From: Methanomassiliicoccaceae archaeon COG_1
GTDB lineage: Archaea; Thermoplasmatota; Thermoplasmata; Methanomassiliicoccales; Methanomethylophilaceae
Direction of reading: 5' to 3'
Assembly: GCA_028561875.1 (NCBI GenBank)
Contig: JAQQTI010000005.1
Span: 62,001-126,000 of the forward strand
DNA: 64,000 bases
The notes beneath the pieces were generated by a model. That model worked only from the letters and a program-made list of their open reading frames with translations, did not search any database and was not told the DNA's origin. Shown here in pieces: positions 36,265 to 45,412 of the stretch. The number at the start of each line of letters is the position of its first letter. Within the stretch, counting starts at the first letter, position 1. A program made the translations under genes and the position numbers.

Positions 36265-37008
36265 TCACTTCCTGCATTCCACCAAAAAGGTACCCGAATA
36301 GTAGCCGTACTTCCATGCACGGAGCCCGGAGTAGACCCTCTGATCGATGCCGGTGGAGACCCGTATGTCCTTGAGGTCCAGCCCGTTCAGGATGTTGAGG
36401 TCGAAAGCGGGCCTCTCGGCGGAGACGGACCATAGGTCCTTCCCGCACGTAGCCTGTATCCTGCTCACGTGTTCACGTTGGGTCACACGGATGAGGAAGG
36501 ATGAGATGAGGTGCTTGAAGCGGGTCTTTACAGATTTGTTCAGCTCGTTGCTCCAGTCGCCGTCTATGTAGGTTAGTTTGCCATCGGGGGAGATGACCCT
36601 CTTCCATTCGGTGAGGGCTTTGACCGGGTCCGGAAGCGTCCATAGGACGTTACGGCTTATCACCGCGTCGAAGCTGTTGTCGGAGAAGGGGAGGTCGGCC
36701 GCGTCCCCCTTTACGAAGGTCACCTCCGCCCCCCGTGCCGATGCGTTTGCCCGGGCATGAGAGAGCATGGAATCCGAAAAGTCCAATGCGGTGACCTCAT
36801 GACCCATCTCAGACAGGACTATGGCGATTGTTCCCGGTCCGGTCCCTATGTCCAGTATCTTCAGGGGAGAATCCCCGAACACCTCTTTCATAATCGATTT
36901 CCAGGCTTCGAGTTCTTTTTTGTCCTCCAGGCCTTCCTTGGAGTATCTGTTGTAGTCGTCAGAATTGGCATTCCAGGTATCTGTTAGATTTTCGTGAGAT
37001 GTGTTCAT
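36265..37008 (-). CDS. Class I SAM-dependent methyltransferase
   Basis: Protein of 247 residues, started at ATG 37008 (TTG 37017 also possible). Motif I ILDIGTGPGT near residue 52, the acidic ALDFSDSM near 75, GDAADLPFSDNSFDAVIS near 102 and a post-motif LPDPVKALTEWKRVI. UbiE/COQ5-like, acting on a small molecule rather than nucleic acid. First gene of a tight operon with an iron/corrinoid-type importer and a MATE exporter. It could modify the transported compound. A TATA-like CATATATAACG lies near 37063-37073 (minus). Confidence 0.88.
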   Translation of the reverse strand: MNTSHENLTDTWNANSDDYNRYSKEGLEDKKELEAWKSIMKEVFGDSPLKILDIGTGPGTIAIVLSEMGHEVTALDFSDSMLSHARANASARGAEVTFVKGDAADLPFSDNSFDAVISRNVLWTLPDPVKALTEWKRVISPDGKLTYIDGDWSNELNKSVKTRFKHLISSFLIRVTQREHVSRIQATCGKDLWSVSAERPAFDLNILNGLDLKDIRVSTGIDQRVYSGLRAWKYGYYSGTFLVECRK

Positions 37009-37232
37009 GATCTTCAAATCCGATTTTGCTTGATTTTTGTCGTTTCGAAGGATATTTTAACGTTATATATGCTTCATCCAATCCAATTACGTAGAAATCC
37101 CGCAACATAGCGTGCACGGGAGGGGTGCAACTGCTATCGGATAGACGGAGGATTAGGCCCGATTGGTCGATTGACGGCTGCGGCTGTCCCGGTGAGCACC
37201 CGGACCATCGCACGCACACCGAGCCCGCGGCG
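37009..37232 (-). promoter_or_regulatory. Promoter region of the methyltransferase-transporter operon
   Basis: Contains the TATA-like CATATATAACG (about 37063-37073, minus) and, overlapping it, the palindrome TAACGTTA. I found no TTAGG-N4-CCTAA element here, so control by the neighbouring DtxR regulator is not supported by sequence. Confidence 0.45.
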
Positions 37233-37901
37233 TCAGGCGCTGCCGAGGTCGACGTACACCGAGGACGCGAGCATGGGATCGATGACCACCGAACTGTTGC
37301 CGAGCGTGACCACGGTGGTCGTCTCCCCGTTGGCGGCCTTGGCGTCGAGCGAGATGCTTTTACCGGGGACGAAACCCATGGAGAGCAGCTTCTTCAGCAC
37401 GGCGCCGTCGTCGTTCTTCAGGTGCGATATCCTGCCGGCATCGCCCTCGTTCATGTCCGAGAGGAGCATGGTGATGGCGACCCCCGTGCCGGATACCGCC
37501 TTGCAGGGGTCCACGCACACCTGGCAGTCACAATCGGGCGGATTACCGAGCATGTTACACATCTTCACGGCCGATTCGTCGGAGATCGAGTGCTCGATCC
37601 TGGATGCCTCTTCGTGGGCCTCCTGGTGGTCCATCTCGAGGACGTCGGTGAAGAACCTCTCCACGACGTGATGCCTCTTCCTGGTGAGCCTGGCCTCCGT
37701 AAGTCCGGCCCCCGTCAACTTGACGCCGCGGTATTTCGCGTACTCGACGAGACCATCCTTGGCGAGGATTTTGAGCATCTCGCTCACGCTCGCGGGCGAT
37801 ACGCCCATGAACTGGGCTAGCTCGGTCGTCTTGGCCACCCCCCCGCCCTCGGTGAGCCGGAGGATGGCTATGAGGTAGTCCTCACGGTTTCCAGTAGTCA
37901 T
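37233..37901 (-). CDS. DtxR/MntR-family metal-dependent repressor with FeoA-like domain
   Basis: Regulator of 222 residues. Winged HTH at 1-62 (TTELAQFMGVSPASVSEMLKIL), dimerisation domain with metal ligands (HHVVERFF, EEASRIEHSIS), a Cys-rich loop (CDCQVC...PC, about 124-132), and a C-terminal FeoA/SH3-like domain (about 150-222). Senses Fe(II) or Mn(II) and represses uptake genes when metal is plentiful. A matching palindrome lies upstream of its own TATA box and a variant at feoAB, suggesting autoregulation and control of ferrous iron uptake. Confidence 0.92.
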   Translation of the reverse strand: MTTGNREDYLIAILRLTEGGGVAKTTELAQFMGVSPASVSEMLKILAKDGLVEYAKYRGVKLTGAGLTEARLTRKRHHVVERFFTDVLEMDHQEAHEEASRIEHSISDESAVKMCNMLGNPPDCDCQVCVDPCKAVSGTGVAITMLLSDMNEGDAGRISHLKNDDGAVLKKLLSMGFVPGKSISLDAKAANGETTTVVTLGNSSVVIDPMLASSVYVDLGSA

Positions 37902-37933
37902 CGCCGTTACGTAACGTGTTCACCCTTTTAAAG

Positions 37934-37949
37934 ATTAGGTCGTCCTAAT
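37934..37949. promoter_or_regulatory. DtxR-type operator at the dtxR promoter
   Basis: ATTAGG (37934-37939), spacer TCGT, CCTAAT (37944-37949): a perfect inverted repeat resembling known DtxR/IdeR sites. It borders the TATA-like CTTTAAAAG (about 37924-37932, minus) that precedes the start codon at 37901 by about 25 nt. Confidence 0.65.
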
Positions 37950-38008
37950 TGGCCGCTGGTTTCGGTCGGCTGGAAGACCGTAAATAGTCCCAAACCGTTC
38001 CGCAGCCC

Positions 38009-38920
38009 ATGGTTTCCGGGGTTCTGGGTATAATAGCCTGCCCGATGCTCGAGGACGAACTGCTTCACAGTCTCCTGTGCGATTCCGAGGAGAAGGAGGT
38101 CTGGGTCATCGATGATGAGCACGCCGAGGCCTTCCGGGGGATGGCCGACCGCAGGGGCCTGGTATACGGCCTCGCCACGCACCGGGACTTCTACCGCGAC
38201 GGGATCCCGTTCGACCGCTCGAAGTTCAACGTGGTCATCCAGTTCAACGACCTGGCCCTGCACAAGGACCCCAAGGAGCTGAGGGAGAAGATCGAGAGGC
38301 AGGTGGCGGAGATCCAGCCGCACATAGATGCATTGGGCCTCTACTACGGCATGTGCGGAAACTTCGGCTGGGACGTATCCGAATGGGCGGACAGGCAAGG
38401 ATTCAAGCCCGTCTGCGTGTTTCGCGACATGAACGGGATGGTCTGCGACGACTGCGTCGGCGTGGCCATCGGCGGCGGGAGAAGATACACCGACCTGACC
38501 AAGCGCTACACTGGCATGCTATACCTCACGCCCGCGATAGCCTCCAACTGGGAGGTCTTCACCGGCGCCATGGACGGCATGGGCGACATCGAACAGATGG
38601 ACCCTTCCGTCAAGGAGTACTTCGGCATAACCGACAGCAAGAGCTACATCCGCTGGATGATGAGCATCGCCGGTTACGAGTACGGCCTGAAGATAGACAC
38701 CGGCCTGGAGGAGAGCGAGGAGAAGTACGAGGCCGATTGCGCCTCCGCCCTCAAGCAACTGAATCTCAAGCCGCTGGACATAGAGGAGGGCTGGGTCACG
38801 CTGCAGCCTGCGGACGACATATACGCCGAGTGTAAGAGGAACCTCGCTGGCAAAGGGCCGATTCCCCCGGCGGACATGGGCGGCCGGCATCGTGCCGGAA
38901 GCCGCCAGCGAACATTCTAG
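38009..38920 (+). CDS. DUF1638 family protein
   Basis: Protein of 303 residues of the DUF1638 family, common in methanogens and often found near methylamine or corrinoid methyltransferase genes; function unknown. Conserved features are the opening GIIACPMLEDEL, YYGMCGNFGWD near residue 113, and GMVCDDCVGVAIGGGRRY near 145, whose cysteines could bind metal. It ends in TAG, one of very few genes here to do so, and the last 20 residues are basic and look non-conserved. Divergent from dtxR; the operator at 37934 lies between them and could affect both. Confidence 0.8.
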   Translation: MVSGVLGIIACPMLEDELLHSLLCDSEEKEVWVIDDEHAEAFRGMADRRGLVYGLATHRDFYRDGIPFDRSKFNVVIQFNDLALHKDPKELREKIERQVAEIQPHIDALGLYYGMCGNFGWDVSEWADRQGFKPVCVFRDMNGMVCDDCVGVAIGGGRRYTDLTKRYTGMLYLTPAIASNWEVFTGAMDGMGDIEQMDPSVKEYFGITDSKSYIRWMMSIAGYEYGLKIDTGLEESEEKYEADCASALKQLNLKPLDIEEGWVTLQPADDIYAECKRNLAGKGPIPPADMGGRHRAGSRQRTF

Positions 38921-38939
38921 AATCCCAGCAGGGCGATGG

Positions 38940-38956
38940 GGGGCCCTACGGGCCCC
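38940..38956. terminator. Hairpin between convergent DUF1638 and glyA
   Basis: Perfect 7-bp stem GGGGCCC (38940-38946) and GGGCCCC (38950-38956) with a TAC loop. No T run follows, so its role as a terminator is uncertain. Confidence 0.4.
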
Positions 38957-39057
38957 GCCGGCGAATCGACCTCCGTATGCGAGGCTTCCTCATCGGGAGA
39001 CTGCGGGTGCCAGAAGTTTCTGCGAGCCGGGGAGGACTTGCCCCGACCCTTCGAATT

Positions 39058-40341
39058 TCAAGGCACCAGCTTGCGGTACTTGTAGGCGGGCTCGCCGGCG
39101 TTGAAGCAGTACTGCAGGGTGTCGAAGCCCCTCTTCAGCGCCTTGACGTCCTCCTTCACCTTCGCAGGGTCCTCCCCCTTTACGACGACGCGGGCGATCA
39201 GGTCCGCGACTTCGTCCATCTCGGACTCCTTCATGCCGAGACGGGTCATCTCCTGGGCCCCCAGTCTCAGCCCGGACGGGTTCACCGAGGAAGTGTCGCT
39301 CGGGAGCATGTTCTTGTTGCATATCATGTTGGCGTCCTCAAGGGACTTGGCGCAGGCCCTCCCGCCGCCGAACCTGGTGACGTCCAGGGCGATGGCGTGG
39401 GACCTGGTGAAGCCGAGGCTCTCGCAGAGCACGGGCATGCCCCTCTCGTACAGGGACTGCCCGAGGGCCCTGGCGTTGGCGCAGACCTGCCTCGCGTAGT
39501 CTCTGCCGTACACGTCCATCTCCGCGAGGGTGACGGCGAGAGCGGCCATGGCGTGCAGGTGGTGGCTGGACGTGACCCCGGGGAAGACCGCATGCTGGAT
39601 CTTCTTGACCTGCTCGTCGGTGAGGCCGTTCCCGAGGACGATGCCGTGGTTAGGGCCGGGGAACGACTTGTGGGTGGAGGCGGAGACGATGTTCACTCCG
39701 TCCTCGAAGGGCTTCTGGAACTGCCCGCCGGCGATGAGGCCGAGGACGTGCGCGCAATCCTCCCACACGAGGCACCCGACCTCGTTGAAGACGTCCTCGA
39801 GCTCCCTGATGGGCGGGGGGAAGAGAAAGACGGATAGGCCGAACTGGGCGACCTTCGGCCTCACCTGCCTCAGCAGCTTCGCGGTGCCGTCGATGTCGAG
39901 GTTCATGTCGTCGAGCTTCCACGGGTAGTTGACGGACCTGACGCCCCTCTGCCCGAAGGCCCCGAACTCACAGGTGGATATGTGCGCCCCCTGGTCGAGG
40001 GCGCAGGTGGTGATGGTGTCACCTGGCTGGGCGTAGGCGAAGAGGACGGCCATGTTGGCGACCGTGCCGGAGATCGGGCGAACGTCGGCCATGTCGCACT
40101 CGAAGACCTTCTTGGCGAGCTCTATGGCCCTGATCTCTACCTTGTCGACGTATATGTTGCCCTGGTAGTAGCGCTTCCCGGGGAGGCCCTCGGCGTACCT
40201 GTCGGCGAAGTCCGAGATCAACATCTCCCTGGCCAGCGGGCTCATGAGGTTCTCGGAGGCGATCATGGGGATGCATCCCTCGAACCACTCGTTGTGAGCC
40301 ATCACGTTTTCGCGGATGTATTCGACATCTTCATGAGACAT
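39058..40341 (-). CDS. glyA: Serine hydroxymethyltransferase (archaeal)
   Basis: PLP enzyme converting serine to glycine and loading a C1 unit on a pterin. 427 residues. Signatures: MIASENLMSP near residue 26, the PLP lysine in STHKSFPGP near residue 225, and GLRLGAQEMTRLGM near 355. In this organism the partner is probably tetrahydrofolate, since Fhs is encoded in the same window. It overlaps the phosphoglucose/phosphomannose isomerase gene by 11 nt. Confidence 0.96.
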   Translation of the reverse strand: MSHEDVEYIRENVMAHNEWFEGCIPMIASENLMSPLAREMLISDFADRYAEGLPGKRYYQGNIYVDKVEIRAIELAKKVFECDMADVRPISGTVANMAVLFAYAQPGDTITTCALDQGAHISTCEFGAFGQRGVRSVNYPWKLDDMNLDIDGTAKLLRQVRPKVAQFGLSVFLFPPPIRELEDVFNEVGCLVWEDCAHVLGLIAGGQFQKPFEDGVNIVSASTHKSFPGPNHGIVLGNGLTDEQVKKIQHAVFPGVTSSHHLHAMAALAVTLAEMDVYGRDYARQVCANARALGQSLYERGMPVLCESLGFTRSHAIALDVTRFGGGRACAKSLEDANMICNKNMLPSDTSSVNPSGLRLGAQEMTRLGMKESEMDEVADLIARVVVKGEDPAKVKEDVKALKRGFDTLQYCFNAGEPAYKYRKLVP

Positions 40342-41470
40342 GGGTTTCGGCCTCGTATCGGAGGGGTTGTAGTAATAGTTCTCGTATGGTCCGCCACGCG
40401 GCTCCGAGGGTGCGGACCCGAGCGACCGCGTCGGAACCGGCGCTGCCTCTGAACCGGCGTCGCAGGTCCATGGACAGCTGCCGCCCGTACTCCTCGTCCA
40501 CAGGCTCGTTTGCGTTCCTAAGCTCGGCGGAGTCGAGGCGGGCGGAGACCAGCCCTCCGAGGAGCGCGGCCTTGAGGATCCGCTCGGTGACGTTCGCCCC
40601 GGAGAACCTGCAGACGACGGTTCTGACGCCCATCTTGACCAGGTCGTTTACGGACTCGCAGGTCAGCGCGCACACGAGGCCGGAGGCCCCGGCATCGCAA
40701 AGGGCGACGTGAACTAGCCTCTTCGCGGCGGCATCCCCGGAGCCCCATCCGGAGATCTCGTTGTGGTTGAACTCGGGGTGGTTTCCGCAAAAGGCCATCG
40801 TCCCGGAGATGCCGCTCAGGCACAACGCCCAGTAGTGGCCGGCGGCATCGAGGGGGTCGGCGGAGTAGACGAACGGCACGCAGCCCGCGAGGGCGCGGGC
40901 GGCGCGCGGGATAACGTCTCTGCTGTCGCCGAACAGGTTGTCGCGGAAGTAGCGGAGGGGGGTCATGGCGGCGTCGATGACGGCTTCGGAGTCCATGCAA
41001 CCCGCCCTCCCGAGGACTTTCATGACCGCCCCGAAGACGAATCCGAAGGAAGACCCGGGCACGCCCGCCTCGGGACACGGCATGCGGAAGGGGTCGCGAT
41101 GCTCCCCCTCGTCCGCGCCTTTCGCTGGGGCGATCACCACCACGGCGCAGCCGGCGGCCTTGGCGGCCCTCGCGGCGGCGCGGACCTGCCGCGACGACCC
41201 GTCGAAGTCGACGGCGACGAACAGCGAGCCCTCGTCGATCCAGCCCGGTATCACCGGACCCTCGACGACGGTTGCGAAACACGGCGAGACGGAGTCCATG
41301 CAGTTCTTGGCGGCGAGGCAGGCGACCCGCCCCTCCCCGCTGCCGCAGAGGCAGACCTTCCCACGGGGCCCGATGTCCGGGACCGCCGTGGCCATGCCCT
41401 CGGCGACCCGCTCCGGCAGGCGGGCCAACGCGGCGTAGGCCTCCGAGATGCCGATGTCCGACACGTCCAT
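40331..41470 (-). CDS. Bifunctional phosphoglucose/phosphomannose isomerase (SIS domain)
   Basis: Interconverts fructose 6-phosphate with glucose 6- and mannose 6-phosphate. Two SIS sugar-binding halves, the family signature EFNHNEISGWGS near residue 245, and a C-terminal helix bundle. Started at ATG 41470 (379 residues); an ATG at 41494 is also open. Slightly longer than most archaeal members (about 330). Co-transcribed with glyA. Confidence 0.85.
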   Translation of the reverse strand: MDVSDIGISEAYAALARLPERVAEGMATAVPDIGPRGKVCLCGSGEGRVACLAAKNCMDSVSPCFATVVEGPVIPGWIDEGSLFVAVDFDGSSRQVRAAARAAKAAGCAVVVIAPAKGADEGEHRDPFRMPCPEAGVPGSSFGFVFGAVMKVLGRAGCMDSEAVIDAAMTPLRYFRDNLFGDSRDVIPRAARALAGCVPFVYSADPLDAAGHYWALCLSGISGTMAFCGNHPEFNHNEISGWGSGDAAAKRLVHVALCDAGASGLVCALTCESVNDLVKMGVRTVVCRFSGANVTERILKAALLGGLVSARLDSAELRNANEPVDEEYGRQLSMDLRRRFRGSAGSDAVARVRTLGAAWRTIRELLLQPLRYEAETHVS

Positions 41471-41572
41471 GCGTCGGCAACCGCGGGCGCGCATATAACC
41501 GTTGGGTAGCGGTACCTACCAAGATATCCGTACATACCCGCGTTTTAAGTCGTTTCTCCGAATCCCGAGGTG

Positions 41573-41577
41573 GGAGG
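41573..41577 (+). promoter_or_regulatory. Ribosome-binding site of ribB
   Basis: GGAGG 7 nt before the ATG at 41585, which fixes that codon as the start rather than the upstream in-frame codon at 41570. Confidence 0.7.
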
Positions 41578-41584
41578 AAGCGAA

Positions 41585-43199
<1,615 letters not shown>

Positions 43200-43215
43200 A
43201 ACAGGAGATTGAGAA

Positions 43216-43632
43216 ATGAAGACGTACAAGATCGGGATGGTCGTGGCCGAGTTCAACTACGAGGTCACCATGCTCATGATGGAGAGGGCGAGGGCCGAGG
43301 CGGAGTTCCTCGGCGTGGAGATCGCCAAGATTGTAAAGGTGCCCGGCGTGTTCGACATGCCCCTCGCCATCAAGAAGTTGCTAGAATGCGACTACATCGA
43401 CGCCGTCATCACCCTCGGCGCCGTCATCAGAGGGGAGACCAAGCATGATGAGGTCATCATCGCGCAGGCCTCGCGTAAGATCACCGACCTCGCCCTCGAA
43501 TACGACAAGCCCGTCGCCTTCGGCGTCACCGGCCCGGACATGACCGAGCTGCAGGCCATGGACAGGATCGAGAAGGGCAGGGACGCGGTTGACACCGTCG
43601 TTAAGATGCTCCAAAGGCTCGAGAAGATCTGA
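43216..43632 (+). CDS. ribH: 6,7-dimethyl-8-ribityllumazine synthase
   Basis: Penultimate step of riboflavin synthesis. 138 residues: IGMVVAEFNYEVT near the start, VPGVFDMPLAIKKL near 42, GAVIRGETKHDEVI near 72 with the catalytic His, and FGVTGPDMTELQA near 105. Last gene of the rib operon, with GGAGA before the ATG. Confidence 0.96.
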   Translation: MKTYKIGMVVAEFNYEVTMLMMERARAEAEFLGVEIAKIVKVPGVFDMPLAIKKLLECDYIDAVITLGAVIRGETKHDEVIIAQASRKITDLALEYDKPVAFGVTGPDMTELQAMDRIEKGRDAVDTVVKMLQRLEKI

Positions 43633-43962
43633 TTCCCCCGTCCTGCATCGAACCTCTTATCCGGTGAGGACTCCCCGGAATCCTCCCTGTTCCCACCGCC
43701 TAGCCGTTCTGCGGTTCATCCCCGCGGATGCTTCCACTCGACATAAGCGCAGGTGAAAGCGATGCCGCCGCCTGACGGCACCGACGAAAAGATGCCCGCG
43801 AGAACGGCCGAGCCCTCGAAGAGAGAATGCAGAGCGGAAAGGAGCGGGGCGCAACGGGCCTCGGAATCCTTGGCTCCGGATAAGATGCTCCCGCCGAAGC
43901 TCGCATCCTCCCGCATAGGCGTTCCTGTTCGTCCCTGGGGTTCGCCGCCCATGCGACATGCC
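43633..43962. other. 330-nt gene-free stretch between convergent genes
   Basis: Starts with an imperfect hairpin (GAGGA 43666-43670 with TCCTC 43681-43685) that may end rib transcription. The rest is GC-rich, has no convincing coding frame, and contains further short self-complementary segments. A stable RNA is possible but I could not name one. Confidence 0.35.
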
Positions 43963-45177
43963 TCATGTCGATGATCGCTGGTGCTTCCGCATGAACCTGT
44001 CGAGAAGGTCGTACGCCTCCGACAGGGTCCCCACCGGCGGCAGCAGCAGACTCCTGAAGTGCCCCTGCCCGAACTCCTCGCAGAACCCCGATCCGTGCAC
44101 GAGCACCACGCCGGTGGAGTTTATGACGTCGTATACGAACTCCTTGTCCGTCTTCCAGTCTGTGAGCTCCACCTTCGGCAGGATGTACAGCGCGCCGCGG
44201 GGCCTGTTAGCCGATATCCCGGGAATCTCGTTCAGCCTCCTGTGGCTGAACTCCGCCCGCTCCCTGAGCTTGCGGTTCATGTCCGCGATGTAGTCCTGTG
44301 GGCCCTGCAGCGATGCCCTCGCCGCCTCCTGGCAGGGGACGTTGGCGCATATCCTGGCGCGGAACTGCTTCATCATCCCCTCGCGGATCTCGTCCATGAG
44401 GCCGTGTTCGTCCATGAAGTAGGCATAGCCCTGCCTCCACCCCGGCATGAGGTTGACCTTGGAGAAGCCGTTGAGGACCGCCCTCGGCACGTCGGAGGAC
44501 AGCCGCGACATGGAGAAGAACCTCCCGTCGAAGACGATCTTGTCATAGATCTCGTCGGATATTATGGGTATGTCGTATTCCGCGGCGATGTCGCCGATCC
44601 TGCGGAGGTCCTTCTCCCTGTACACCGCCCCGGTGGGGTTGTTCGGATTGATTACCACTATGGCCTTGGTGCGGTTGGTGATCCTGTTCTCAAGCATGTC
44701 CACATCGGGGGCCCAGTCCTCCTCCTCGATCATGCGGTAGGGGACGGTCTTGCCCTCGTAGAAGTTGATGTACTGAGCGTATGAGGGATACCCCGGGCCG
44801 GGAACAAGGATCTCGTCCCCGGGCTCGACGAGCGCCCCCATCATGACGTTGATGCATTCGCTGACGCCGGCGGTGACGTAGACGTCCTTGGTGTCTATGC
44901 GTATTCCGTTCTTCTCGTACTCCCTGTCGACGATGGCCTGCCTGAGGCCGATGCTCCCCTGCGAGTCCCCATAGCCGTTGTCGGTGTTGTCGACCGCCTG
45001 CCTGAGGGTCTCCTTGAAGTACTCGGGGGTCTTGAAATCCCACTTGTTTGGGTCGCCTATGTTGAAGTTGTACATCTTCGTGCCGCAGGCGGCAGCGGCA
45101 GCGGCGGGGACGAGGATCTCGCGGATTGCGTAGTTCATACCCATCGAGCGCCTGGACGCCTTGATCTTCTTCTGCAT
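43963..45177 (-). CDS. Class I aminotransferase (alanine/aspartate type)
   Basis: PLP-dependent aminotransferase of 404 residues. Substrate-binding NFNIGDPNKWDF near residue 37, NPNNPTGAVY near 180, SDEIYDKIVF near 215, and the PLP lysine in NGFSKVNLMPGWR near 248. The MRKxGxGF-like ending resembles AlaT-type enzymes, so glutamate-pyruvate transamination is a reasonable guess, not proven. Convergent with ribH and divergent from the PAPS-reductase-like gene. Confidence 0.88.
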   Translation of the reverse strand: MQKKIKASRRSMGMNYAIREILVPAAAAAACGTKMYNFNIGDPNKWDFKTPEYFKETLRQAVDNTDNGYGDSQGSIGLRQAIVDREYEKNGIRIDTKDVYVTAGVSECINVMMGALVEPGDEILVPGPGYPSYAQYINFYEGKTVPYRMIEEEDWAPDVDMLENRITNRTKAIVVINPNNPTGAVYREKDLRRIGDIAAEYDIPIISDEIYDKIVFDGRFFSMSRLSSDVPRAVLNGFSKVNLMPGWRQGYAYFMDEHGLMDEIREGMMKQFRARICANVPCQEAARASLQGPQDYIADMNRKLRERAEFSHRRLNEIPGISANRPRGALYILPKVELTDWKTDKEFVYDVINSTGVVLVHGSGFCEEFGQGHFRSLLLPPVGTLSEAYDLLDRFMRKHQRSST

Positions 45178-45379
45178 AGGCCTTCGGTCCGGGAATCGGG
45201 CTCCCTCTTAATAAATCCGCACGTGCCGTCGTACGGGAGGACAGAACCAGGCTGGTGAAGGGAGTGCCGATGAGGGTTCTATAGGCCGCCGCTAATCGAC
45301 CGAGAACCGTTTCATGGGATCGGACGGTTTGACGAAGGCATCCGGCCGGCAAACAACGACCCTGTTGTGCGGAGACTAT

Positions 45380-45392
45380 AGATTATTAAATC
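45380..45392 (+). promoter_or_regulatory. TATA box of the PAPS-reductase-like operon
   Basis: AGATTATTAAATC, about 25 nt before ATG 45413, supporting that start and a leaderless transcript for the gene-cysE-cysS-radical SAM series. Confidence 0.55.
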
Positions 45393-45412
45393 TCCCCCTT
45401 CTTCGTCAGAGC

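Noticed and set aside
37009-37232. DtxR control of the methyltransferase-FecBCD-MATE operon
   Set aside because: No TTAGG-N4-CCTAA element is present near its TATA box; only an isolated GATTAGGCC occurs farther upstream.
38918-38920. DUF1638 TAG as a pyrrolysine codon
   Set aside because: Reading through gives about 47 residues of unlike composition before another TAG, with no family support.
38921-39057. tRNA between DUF1638 and glyA
   Set aside because: A TTCGAATTT string recalls a T-loop, but no acceptor stem or anticodon arm can be formed.
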